Both the position numbers and the translations under genes were made by a program. The notes beneath the pieces were generated by a model. That model was not told where the DNA came from. It saw only the letters and a program-made list of their open reading frames with translations, and did not search any database. 64,000 nucleotides of DNA from a bacterium (GTDB lineage Bacteria > Desulfobacterota > DSWW01): contig JANQFG010000229.1 of assembly GCA_028277985.1 (NCBI GenBank), positions 1 to 64,000 on the forward strand, given 5' to 3'. Shown piece after piece: positions 49,750-57,816 of the stretch; within the stretch, counting starts at the first letter, position 1, and each line of letters opens with the position of its first letter.

Positions 49750-50054
49750 GTACGCCGTCCGTCCTCCGGAACGGACTCCTCCAGGCTTCATCTCCTCCCC
49801 ACTTCTTTCCTGTGATCCGTTGTCTCCTTCCGGCACTCCTGCGTTGCACAATTCCCAGGTACACTGCCTCGTGGCGAGCGGCAATGTCACATCCCTGTTT
49901 TTCGTCGTCGATCCGAATCGGTGACGGGTCCCGGATCCTTGCCCACGTCAGGAGCGTGCTCCCTCTTTTTTCCTTTTTCCCATTGGAGGCGGGTGGTGTC
50001 GCTGATAAGATCGTGGTGTGGGCACTTTGCTGTTGACTGCCGCGAGGAGTGGCG
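49750..50054. other. Gene-free stretch upstream of the radical SAM gene
   Basis: No coding frame or repeat was recognised; it should contain the promoter of the radical SAM-rtcB pair. Confidence 0.4.
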
Positions 50055-51065
50055 ATGAAAGAGGCGATGTTCTACGACACGGCTGCGGGGGGCACAGTGG
50101 TATGCAATCTCTGCCCGCATCGCTGCCGTATCAAGCTGGGCAAACGGGGGGCGTGCGGGGTGCGGGAGAATCAAGGGGGACGACTCCTGACGCTCGTGCA
50201 TTCCAAGGTGGTGGCCGCCAACGTCGACCCGATCGAGAAGAAGCCCCTGTTCCACTTTCATCCAGGGACTCTCTCCTTCTCCGTGGCAACCGTGGGGTGC
50301 AACATGCACTGCCTGCATTGCCAGAACGCAGAGATTTCACAGATGCCCTTCGACCGAGGGAAGATCGCGGGGCGGGATCTTTCCCCCGAGGAGACCGTTT
50401 CGGAGGCCCTCAGGGGCAATTGCAGGACCCTTTCCTTTACCTACACCGAGCCGACGGTCTACTACGAGTACGCCTACGATACGGCCCGGCTGGCGACGGA
50501 AGCGGGCCTGGAGAATGTCTTCGTGACCAACGGCTACATCGAGGCAGACCCCCTGGAGGCGATACAGCCCTGGCTGCATGGCGCAAACGTCGACCTGAAG
50601 TCCTTTCGGGACTCTTTCTATCGCCGGATATGCAAGGCCAGGCTTGCGCCCGTGCTGGACACGTTGGGGCGAATGCGTTCCCTGGGGATCTGGCTCGAAG
50701 TGACCACGCTGCTCATCCCGGGACGAAACGACGAAGAAGAGGAGCTCAGGGACATCGCACGTTTTCTGCGTGAGTTGGGGGAGGAGGTTCCCTGGCACGT
50801 GAGTGCCTATTACCCCACGTACAAGATGACCGATCGTCCGAGAACGCCTGTCAAGACACTGAGGCGTGCCTGGGAGATCGGCAGGGAGGAAGGTCTCCTG
50901 TTCGTTTACACGGGCAATGTGCCGGGAGACGAGGCAGAGAACACGTTTTGTCCGAACTGCGGGGCGTGTGTGATTCGACGGCACGGCTTCCAGGTGGTAT
51001 CGATGGATCTCGAGCAGGGAAGATGTCATCAATGTAACAGGGAATTGCCATTACGGGCGGACTGA
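50055..51065 (+). CDS. amrS: AmmeMemoRadiSam system radical SAM enzyme
   Basis: A 336-residue radical SAM protein. An N-terminal cysteine cluster (VCNLCPHRCRI, GKRGACGVREN) precedes the SAM-cluster motif CNMHCLHC (C82, C86, C89) and TLSFTYTEPTVYYEY. The C-terminus is a zinc-ribbon-like CPNCGACVIRR...CHQCNREL. This is the AmrS/PflA-like type that accompanies AMMECR1 and MEMO1 proteins; neither is in the window. ATG 50055 is preferred because GAGGAG lies five bases upstream. rtcB starts one base after the stop. Confidence 0.88.
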   Translation: MKEAMFYDTAAGGTVVCNLCPHRCRIKLGKRGACGVRENQGGRLLTLVHSKVVAANVDPIEKKPLFHFHPGTLSFSVATVGCNMHCLHCQNAEISQMPFDRGKIAGRDLSPEETVSEALRGNCRTLSFTYTEPTVYYEYAYDTARLATEAGLENVFVTNGYIEADPLEAIQPWLHGANVDLKSFRDSFYRRICKARLAPVLDTLGRMRSLGIWLEVTTLLIPGRNDEEEELRDIARFLRELGEEVPWHVSAYYPTYKMTDRPRTPVKTLRRAWEIGREEGLLFVYTGNVPGDEAENTFCPNCGACVIRRHGFQVVSMDLEQGRCHQCNRELPLRAD

Positions 51066-51066
51066 T

Positions 51067-52524
51067 ATGCAGGAAAAGAACGAACCGATCCATTTGAATC
51101 GAATCGACGAGTTTCTCTGGGAGATCCCGGTAACCGGGCGAATGCGGGTTCCGGGCAGGATCTATGCGGATGACCGCCTGATCCGGGCCGGACAGCAGGA
51201 CCGGAGCATCGCGCAGGTTGCCAATGTCGCCGAGTTGCCCGGGATCGTGGGCTACAGCCTCGCCATGCCGGACATTCATTGGGGATACGGGTTTCCCATC
51301 GGTGGCGTCGCCGCAACAAGGCTGGAGGGTGGCGTGATCTCGCCGGGGGGTGTCGGCTACGACATCAACTGTGGGGTTCGACTGGTCGCGACCGACCTTC
51401 AGGAGGCAGAGGTTCGGGAACGAATCCGCGATATAGTGCACGCCTTGTATCGACACGTCCCCTGTGGTTTGGGTTCCCACGGGGCGATCGAGAAGCTCTC
51501 GGACAAGGCCCTGCGACAGGTGCTCAGAAAGGGGAGCCGCTGGGCCGTGGATAAGGGCTACGGGAACGAGAAAGACCTGGAGAAGACCGAGGATACGGGA
51601 TGCATGGAAGGCGCGGATCCTGCCAAGGTGAGCGAACGGGCGGTCAAGCGCGGGCTCAGCCAGCTCGGGACCCTCGGCTCGGGCAACCATTTCCTCGAGG
51701 TGGGAGTCGTGGATACGGTTTACGATCCGAGGCTGGCCGGAGTTCTGGGGCTGGAACCTGGACAGGTCACCATGCTGATCCACACGGGCTCCAGGGGGTT
51801 CGGCTACCAGGTTTGCGACGATTCACTGAAGGTGATGCTCCACGTTGTTCGAAAGCACGGGATCGACCTTCCGGACCGACAGCTCGCCTGTGCACCGCTC
51901 GACTCGCAGGAGGGAAAGGACTATCTGGCCGCCATGGCCTGCGCTGCGAACTACGCCTGGGCGAATCGGCAGATCATCATGGCCCTGGCCACGAGGGCCT
52001 TGGGAGAAGCCATGCAGGCTACCCCTTCAGAGCTGAAGGCGCGCCTCGTCTACGACGTAAGCCACAACATGGCCAAGCTCGAGGAGCACGTCTGGAAGGG
52101 CAAGCCCCTGAAGGTCTGTGTCCACAGGAAGGGAGCGACCCGTGCTTTTCCCGGGGGGAACCCGAAGGTTCCTTCCCCCTACCGTGACGTGGGGCAGCCG
52201 GTTCTGATTCCAGGCGACATGGGGAGAGCCTCTTTCGTGTGTGTGGGTACGGACAAGGCCATGGAGAAGACCTTTGGATCCACGTCCCACGGCGCAGGGA
52301 GGGTGATGAGCCGCTCTCAGGCAAAGAAGGCGGCCAAGGGGCGGAGCCTCGCGCGCGAGCTGGAGGACAAAGGGATTCACGTGATGGCGGAGGGCCGCAC
52401 CACGCTGGCCGAGGAGATGCCCGAGGCGTACAAGGATGTGGAGAGTGTGGTGGACGTGATGCACTCCGCCGGGATCAGCAAGAAGGTGGTCCGTCTCCGC
52501 CCCATCGGCGTGGTCAAAGGCTGA
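51067..52524 (+). CDS. rtcB: RNA-splicing ligase RtcB
   Basis: A 485-residue RtcB. Metal ligands and active-site motifs are MPDIHWGYGFPIGGVAA, GGVISPGGVGYDINCGVRL, TLGSGNHFLEVGVV, HTGSRGFGYQV, YDVSHNMAKLEEH, CVHRKGATRAFPGG (Lys/His near guanylation site), IPGDMGRASFVCVG and STSHGAGRVMSRSQAK. It joins 2',3'-cyclic phosphate or 3'-phosphate RNA ends to 5'-OH ends. Tight spacing with amrS implies one transcript. Confidence 0.96.
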   Translation: MQEKNEPIHLNRIDEFLWEIPVTGRMRVPGRIYADDRLIRAGQQDRSIAQVANVAELPGIVGYSLAMPDIHWGYGFPIGGVAATRLEGGVISPGGVGYDINCGVRLVATDLQEAEVRERIRDIVHALYRHVPCGLGSHGAIEKLSDKALRQVLRKGSRWAVDKGYGNEKDLEKTEDTGCMEGADPAKVSERAVKRGLSQLGTLGSGNHFLEVGVVDTVYDPRLAGVLGLEPGQVTMLIHTGSRGFGYQVCDDSLKVMLHVVRKHGIDLPDRQLACAPLDSQEGKDYLAAMACAANYAWANRQIIMALATRALGEAMQATPSELKARLVYDVSHNMAKLEEHVWKGKPLKVCVHRKGATRAFPGGNPKVPSPYRDVGQPVLIPGDMGRASFVCVGTDKAMEKTFGSTSHGAGRVMSRSQAKKAAKGRSLARELEDKGIHVMAEGRTTLAEEMPEAYKDVESVVDVMHSAGISKKVVRLRPIGVVKG

Positions 52525-52533
52525 GTCCCCCGG

Positions 52534-53967
52534 CTAGGGTCTCGATGAGCCTGCGCAGCCGAAGAGCGGGCAGGGGTTCGCAGGCCCGGGGCATATATCA
52601 CCCACACCATCATTGTCCCCATCTTCCTGGCCCGGATTGCTGTCGTAAGGGCAATTGTCCCGGTGGTTCAGGACCCCGTCCCCGTCCCGGTCGGAATCGT
52701 AAGCAGGGTTCGGATCGTTTGCCACGGCCCGGTAGGCGTTCAAACGGCCGCCGGTGCTCGTCTTTCCGTTCAATGAGCTTACGGGGTCCACGTTGATGAG
52801 AACCCGGTCGATCAGCTGATCCACGGTGAGACTTGGGTTGGCCGCCAGCGTGAGGGCGAGCACACCGGACAGATGGGGGCAGGCCATGCTGGTTCCACTC
52901 AGGTAGGTATAGCTATCGAAAATGACGGTGCTGTAAACGTTGTTCCCGGGCGCGCCGAGCTCGCACAATGAACTTCCGTAGTTGGAAAAGGAGGCGATTG
53001 TGTCCGAGCTGGTCGTGGCCGCAACGGCAATGACATTGCTCTCGTTGATCGCCGCAGGGTGTATCACGCACTTGGAGGAATCGATGTCGAAGCTATCGTT
53101 GCCTGCCGCGCAGGTGAACACGATGCCCGCATTCCTGGCCCGCACGATGGCGGCCCTGAGAGCCGGACTCGGCCCGTATCCGGACCAACTGTTGGAGAGT
53201 ACGCGCACGTCTGCGCTGCCGGCGTTCTTGGTGGCGATGGCGTAGTCGATGCACTCGATCGCATCCGAGTCGAGGCCAAAGCCCAGATCGTTTATGAACC
53301 TGAGCGCCATGATGCGGACCGACCAACAGGCGCCCACACCGCCCTGGCCGTTGTTTGCGACCGCACCGATCGTGCCGGAACAATGGGTGCCGTGGCCGTC
53401 GAAATCCGATGGGTCCGGCGTACCGGCGACAGCGTTCCAGCCATGGATGTCATCAACGTATCCGTTAAGGTCATCGTCCACACCGGGCGTTCCCGAGACC
53501 TCGGCCGCGTTGTGCCAGAGGTTGGCCAAGAGGTCCGGGTGGTCCAGGTCCACGCCCGTGTCGATCACACCCACTGTGATGGAGGCATCCCCCGTCGAAA
53601 CATCCCACGCCCTAGGGGCCTCGATCTTCGGCCATCCCCACTGCAGGTCATATCCCGGGTCGGTGGGGATCGTTTCCGAAGGCCATCGTTTGTAGTTGGG
53701 ACACGCGTAGTTGACGTTGGGGATCTTTTCCAGGAGGGCGACTGCCGCCCGAACCGTGATGCCGGGCTTCAGTGTAACCAGTCGATCCCCGGAGCGGCCG
53801 ACAGAGGTGACAGATTTCACACTGACGCCGGAAAATGCCATCAGCATCGCCTCCGTGGCACCGTTCACGATGACCTGGTCCGGTGCATATTCCTGAGCCG
53901 GCAGAGATCCTGCAGAGCCCAGCACGAGCAGCAAGACGATAGCATTGACCTTGAGTGTCCTGTTCAT
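52534..53967 (-). CDS. Secreted subtilisin-like serine protease (S8)
   Basis: A 477-residue protease: signal peptide (AIVLLLVLGSAGSLPA), short pro-region (about 27-98), catalytic domain with Asp136 (VGVIDTGVDLDHPD), His192 (DGHGTHCSGTIGA) and Ser360 (SGTSMACPHLSG), and C-terminal thrombospondin type-3 calcium repeats (DSDRDGDGVLNHRDNCP, EDGDNDGVGDICPG). There is no C-terminal membrane anchor. It would digest protein outside the cell. The gene is convergent with rtcB (9 bp). Confidence 0.93.
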   Translation of the reverse strand: MNRTLKVNAIVLLLVLGSAGSLPAQEYAPDQVIVNGATEAMLMAFSGVSVKSVTSVGRSGDRLVTLKPGITVRAAVALLEKIPNVNYACPNYKRWPSETIPTDPGYDLQWGWPKIEAPRAWDVSTGDASITVGVIDTGVDLDHPDLLANLWHNAAEVSGTPGVDDDLNGYVDDIHGWNAVAGTPDPSDFDGHGTHCSGTIGAVANNGQGGVGACWSVRIMALRFINDLGFGLDSDAIECIDYAIATKNAGSADVRVLSNSWSGYGPSPALRAAIVRARNAGIVFTCAAGNDSFDIDSSKCVIHPAAINESNVIAVAATTSSDTIASFSNYGSSLCELGAPGNNVYSTVIFDSYTYLSGTSMACPHLSGVLALTLAANPSLTVDQLIDRVLINVDPVSSLNGKTSTGGRLNAYRAVANDPNPAYDSDRDGDGVLNHRDNCPYDSNPGQEDGDNDGVGDICPGPANPCPLFGCAGSSRP

Positions 53968-54066
53968 CTTCTTGCCCCTCCTCCTACGCGTGTTGTGTCT
54001 GGGCTCGATTCATTCCCGTTTCGCGGCCGGTACATTCTCAAAAGCATAGCACATTCGTCGGTCAGG

Positions 54067-54168
54067 GTGCACGAGAACACGCTACGAACCACGCGTGGCG
54101 TTCTCGGAGATGTCTTGCTGCCGTTGGGCGCGCTTGTCGCCCTCAGGCTCTGGCGCAGAAATCGGTAG
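54067..54168 (+). pseudogene. Possible remnant of a C-terminal membrane-anchor tail
   Basis: A 33-codon plus-strand frame from GTG 54067 reads GDVLLPLGALVALRLWRRNR before a stop: a short hydrophobic helix then RR, much like the anchor tail of the MopE-like protein at 28 kb. It lies between the divergent proA 3' end and subtilase promoter, so it may be a gene-end remnant or chance. Confidence 0.2.
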
Positions 54169-54187
54169 AAATCACTTCCCGCACCGG

Positions 54188-55435
54188 CTACTCGCGGATC
54201 TGGCCCTCTCCCCGGACGATGAATTTCGTCGTGGTCAGCTCCTTGAGCCCCATGGGGCCGAAAGCATGAAGCTTGCTCGTGCTGATGCCGATCTCGGCGC
54301 CGAGGCCGAATTCGAAGCCGTCGCTGAAACGGGTGGAGGCATTGACCATGACCGTGGAGGACTGCATTTCCCTCAGGAACCGTTCCGCGCGCCCGGCATC
54401 CCGGGTAACGATCGATTCCGTGTGGAGCGATCCGTAGCAATCTATGTGCTCCATGGCCTCTTCCATGCTGCCCACCACCTTCACGGAAAGGATCAGATCC
54501 AGGTATTCTGTTCCCCAATCCTCCTCGGTTACCGGCTTTGCGTCCGGCACCTGTGAGAGGGTGGCCGGGCAGCCTCGAATCTCGACGCCCTCTGCCATCA
54601 GGGCGGCCGCTATCGTCGGCAGCAGGGTTCCCGCCTCTTTCTCGTGGATGAGCAGCGTCTCCATGGAATTGCACACACCGGGCCTTTGCACCTTCGCGTT
54701 CACGCAGATGCTCGTGGCCATTTCCGTGTCGGCTCCCTCGTCCACATAGACGTGGCAGACGCCTTTGTAGTGTTTCAGTACCGGGATCATGGAGTTCTCG
54801 ACCACGAAGCGGATCAGGCCTTCTCCTCCCCTCGGTATGATGAGATCGATGAGCTCCTCCTGTTTGAGCATCTCCAGGACGGCTGCCCGATCGGTGGTCC
54901 CGATCAGCTGCACGGTCTCTGCGGGAAGGCCGGCGGCCTGGCAGGCTCGTGCCAGCAGGGCGGCAAGTGCCAGGTTGGAATGGATCGCCTCGGAGCCGCC
55001 GCGCAGAACCACCGCGTTGCCCGACTTCAGGCAGAGTGCGGCAGCGTCCACCGTGACGTTGGGCCTGGACTCGTAGATGATCCCGATCACGCCGAGGGGA
55101 ATGCGCATCTTGCCGATCTCCAGCCCATTGGGTCTCTTCCAGGTGCTTACGATTTCTCCCACGGGATCCGGAAGGGCCGTCACCTCTTCCAGGCTCGTGC
55201 AGATCTGTGTAAGGGTCTTGTCCGAGAGGGTGAGTCGATCGACCATGGCCTCGGGCAAGCCCTGTTCCCTGGCCGCGGCCAGGTCCTTCCGATTCGCCTC
55301 CTTGAGGGATGCCGTGTTCTCCCGGATCTCATGGGCGGCCTCGAGGAGGGCCTGGTTCTTGTCGTCGGTCGGGATATTGGCGAGCCTGCGAGAGGCCTCG
55401 CGGGCCTTCTGTGCCATTGTCACGATGTCGGTCAT
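54188..55435 (-). CDS. proA: Gamma-glutamyl phosphate reductase
   Basis: A 415-residue Pro[34 protein letters not shown] (substrate/NADPH binding), GGSEAIHSN, and the catalytic Cys in [20 protein letters not shown]. It converts glutamyl-5-phosphate to the semialdehyde in proline synthesis. It is 90 bp downstream of proB on the same strand with GAGGAG upstream. Confidence 0.96.
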   Translation of the reverse strand: MTDIVTMAQKAREASRRLANIPTDDKNQALLEAAHEIRENTASLKEANRKDLAAAREQGLPEAMVDRLTLSDKTLTQICTSLEEVTALPDPVGEIVSTWKRPNGLEIGKMRIPLGVIGIIYESRPNVTVDAAALCLKSGNAVVLRGGSEAIHSNLALAALLARACQAAGLPAETVQLIGTTDRAAVLEMLKQEELIDLIIPRGGEGLIRFVVENSMIPVLKHYKGVCHVYVDEGADTEMATSICVNAKVQRPGVCNSMETLLIHEKEAGTLLPTIAAALMAEGVEIRGCPATLSQVPDAKPVTEEDWGTEYLDLILSVKVVGSMEEAMEHIDCYGSLHTESIVTRDAGRAERFLREMQSSTVMVNASTRFSDGFEFGLGAEIGISTSKLHAFGPMGLKELTTTKFIVRGEGQIRE

Positions 55436-55480
55436 TTTCTACTCCTCACGGCCCGTGCGCCTGCCCGTGCCCGAATTCGA

Positions 55481-55513
55481 GGACGAGGACGACGACAAGG
55501 ACGAGAACGATTG
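55481..55513. repeat. GAC/GAG triplet low-complexity tract between proB and proA
   Basis: The tract reads as repeated GAGGAC and GACGAC triplets, preceded by GTGCGCCTGCCCGTGCCC. It is untranslated spacer between the two genes. Confidence 0.5.
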
Positions 55514-55525
55514 ATTCTTGCTTCT

Positions 55526-56686
55526 CTAGCCTGACCCCTGACCCCCGACCCCTGATCCCTTTGTCATCACCACCAGCTCGTCCCGATGAATGAGCTCGTC
55601 CCGGAGCCTGTACCCGAGAACGGATTCGATCTCCGAGCTCTTTCTGCCCGCGATCTCACGAATCTCCTGAGAGGAATAGTTGGTGATTCCCCGGGCCCAT
55701 TCGGTGCCGTTCTCATCGAGGCACACCACCATCTCTCCGTTGTCGAACCGACCTCGCACCTCGACGACCCCGGAGGAGAGAAGGCTCTTTCCCCGATGCA
55801 CGATCGCCTGGACGGCCCCTTCATCCAGGACCAGTTCCCCCTTCTTCTGCAGGGAATAGGCGATCCAGTGCTTCTTGTGGGTGAGTCGATCCTTCAGGGG
55901 CGCGAAGAAGGTGCCGATCGGCTCCCCTTGCAGGATCCCCGTGATCACCGAGGGCAGCCTTCCGTCCGCGATCACGGCCGCGTGGCCCGCCTCGGTCGCG
56001 ATCCGGGCGGCCTCGATCTTTGTGGCCATTCCGCCGGTGCCCAACGGGTCGGAAGGCCCCTTGGCCAGATCGCGCAGCTCCGGGGTCACCTCCTTTACGA
56101 ACGGGATCGGGTTTTGCTCCGGCTTCCCTTCGTCCGTCCAGGCGCAGAGTCCGGGTGCATCCGTCAGGAGGACCAGGAGGTCTGCATCCACCAGGATGGT
56201 CACCCGTGCCGAGAGGCTGTCATTGTCACCGAACTTGATTTCCTCCACCATGACCGTGTCGTTCTCATTCACGATCGGGATGACCGAGAATTGGAGAAGC
56301 TTGAAAAGCGTGTTTCGCGCGTTCAGGTAACGCCTTCGGTGGCTCAGGTCGTCACGGGTGAGCAACACCTGGGCGGCTCTCCTGCCGTGACGGTCCAGCG
56401 CCCTCTGGTACATACCCATGAGCTGTGTCTGTCCGATTGCGGCAAGCGCCTGCTTTTCCGGGATGCTGGTGTTCGGGTGGGTCGGCTCGAGCAGGGTGCG
56501 TCCGGCCGCAATGGCGCCAGAAGAGACGAGCACGACCTCCTTGCCCATTTCGGAGAGTTGGATCACCTGGTTCACGATCGTGTCGAAAACCGTGGTGGAT
56601 AGCCCTCCCTCGTCGCCGGTGAGTACGTGGGTGCCGATCTTCACGACGACCCGGTGCACCGTTTCGAGGTAGCGAGTGCGCTCCAT
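55526..56686 (-). CDS. proB: Glutamate 5-kinase
   Basis: A 386-residue ProB with amino acid kinase domain (VVVKIGTHVLTGDEGGLS, VSSGAIAAGRTLL, NENDTVMVEEIKFGDNDSLSA, GTGGMATKIEAARIA) and a C-terminal PUA domain (VRGRFDNGEMVVC...ARGITNYSSQEIREIAG). It phosphorylates glutamate and is usually feedback-inhibited by proline. The normal end is near LIHRDELVVM; the last eleven residues (KGSGVGGQGSG) are encoded by heptamer repeat copy C, so the gene runs into the repeat. Confidence 0.95.
   Translation of the reverse strand: MERTRYLETVHRVVVKIGTHVLTGDEGGLSTTVFDTIVNQVIQLSEMGKEVVLVSSGAIAAGRTLLEPTHPNTSIPEKQALAAIGQTQLMGMYQRALDRHGRRAAQVLLTRDDLSHRRRYLNARNTLFKLLQFSVIPIVNENDTVMVEEIKFGDNDSLSARVTILVDADLLVLLTDAPGLCAWTDEGKPEQNPIPFVKEVTPELRDLAKGPSDPLGTGGMATKIEAARIATEAGHAAVIADGRLPSVITGILQGEPIGTFFAPLKDRLTHKKHWIAYSLQKKGELVLDEGAVQAIVHRGKSLLSSGVVEVRGRFDNGEMVVCLDENGTEWARGITNYSSQEIREIAGRKSSEIESVLGYRLRDELIHRDELVVMTKGSGVGGQGSG
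55529..55563. repeat. Degenerate CTGACCC heptamer repeat, copy C (inside proB 3' end)
   Basis: Heptamers CTGACCC, CTGACCC, CCGACCC, CTGATCC, CTTTGTC; the core 55537-55560 is identical to copies A and B. It encodes the Gly/Ser tail of ProB on the minus strand. Confidence 0.85.
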
Positions 56687-56906
56687 CTTCCTGCTTTCTT
56701 CTCCGCTGCGTTGAAGGATGAACGAAACAGCCGAAAGGGCGATTTATGGCCGAAGGGAGTTTCAACGGGAATTTCATAATAAGAGAAAGCGGATTTCCCG
56801 GTCAATAACAAGCGGGAGGGAGGGGTCATTGCCAGCCCGGTTCCCCCTGTGCTAAAGACCTGAGTTGGAGAGGGACGCTGTCTGGCATCGTGAAAGGGGG
56901 CAGAAG

Positions 56907-57779
56907 ATGACGGAAGATGGAAATATACCGGTATTGTTCGTTCGCGGCACCACCCTGCCGGAGGGCTGGGAGAAGAGTGTCCTCGCCGTCTGGGAACAGG
57001 GGGGGAGCTATCCCACTGAATACGACCAGGAGGGGGAGGCCCCGAGCCTGGATGCCACGATGACACTGGTCATCGACAAGCCTTTTGAAGAACCACGCCT
57101 TCACCGGGCCTTCCCCGGAGCCATAGAGGATCTCGAGAAGTACCGGCTGGAAGTTGTCGAAGGGGTTCATGATCACTGGATCCGGCCCGAAGAGGGCAAA
57201 TGGACGTACACCTACCACAAACGGCTCTTTGACTATCAAGTGCAGGAAGATCTTGCCAGGGGAGGGCAGGGGCCCTTCGCCGGGGTGGCGCAGATGGATT
57301 ATCTCGTGGACAAGCTTGCCCGCGTTCCTCACTCACGCCGGGCCCAGGCGATCACCTGGATGCCCACCCTGGATCCGAAGACCGACGACCCTCCCTGCCT
57401 GCAGAGAATCTGGTGCCGTCTCGCAGAGGGTGGGGACGGCCGGCTCTACCTGAACATGAACACCCATTGGAGGAGTCGGGATGCCTACAAGGCTGCCTTC
57501 ATGAACATCTACGCACTGACCGACCTGCAGCGGGTCATCGCAGACGAGATCGCGGAGAAGATGGCAAGACCGGTCGAAGTGGGAAGATACGTGGATATCA
57601 CCGATTCCTACCACATCTACGGTTCCTACATCGAAGAGGTGGAGGAGCGCTTCCTCCGAAGTATCCGCGACCGGTCCTTCGAGCAGAGGACATGGCGTTC
57701 CGACAACAAGATCATCCAGGATGGAATCCAAAGGGGAAGGGATTTGATCGAGCAGGAGAAGCAGGCCGAGAGTTCCTAG
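56907..57779 (+). CDS. thyA: Thymidylate synthase family protein (methanogen type)
   Basis: A 290-residue protein with thymidylate-synthase landmarks: WIRPEEGKWTYTYHKRL, SRRAQAITWMPTL (143-), the active-site Cys164 in DDPPCLQRIWCRL, WRSRDAYKAAFMNIYAL (dUMP-binding Asn/Asp region) and DITDSYHIYGSY. The pattern matches the longer-diverged methanogen-type enzymes rather than E. coli ThyA. It would methylate dUMP to dTMP or a related pyrimidine. ATG 56907 has GGGGGCAGAAG. mutL follows after 37 bp. Confidence 0.8.
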   Translation: MTEDGNIPVLFVRGTTLPEGWEKSVLAVWEQGGSYPTEYDQEGEAPSLDATMTLVIDKPFEEPRLHRAFPGAIEDLEKYRLEVVEGVHDHWIRPEEGKWTYTYHKRLFDYQVQEDLARGGQGPFAGVAQMDYLVDKLARVPHSRRAQAITWMPTLDPKTDDPPCLQRIWCRLAEGGDGRLYLNMNTHWRSRDAYKAAFMNIYALTDLQRVIADEIAEKMARPVEVGRYVDITDSYHIYGSYIEEVEERFLRSIRDRSFEQRTWRSDNKIIQDGIQRGRDLIEQEKQAESS

Positions 57780-57816
57780 CCGAATCAAATCAAATTTGAA
57801 ACAGGGATAGCACTCT

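Noticed and set aside
52539-54168. Plus-strand ORFs opposite the subtilase as genes
   Set aside because: Protease triad and signal peptide on the minus strand are decisive; only the distal tail fragment is listed, at low confidence.
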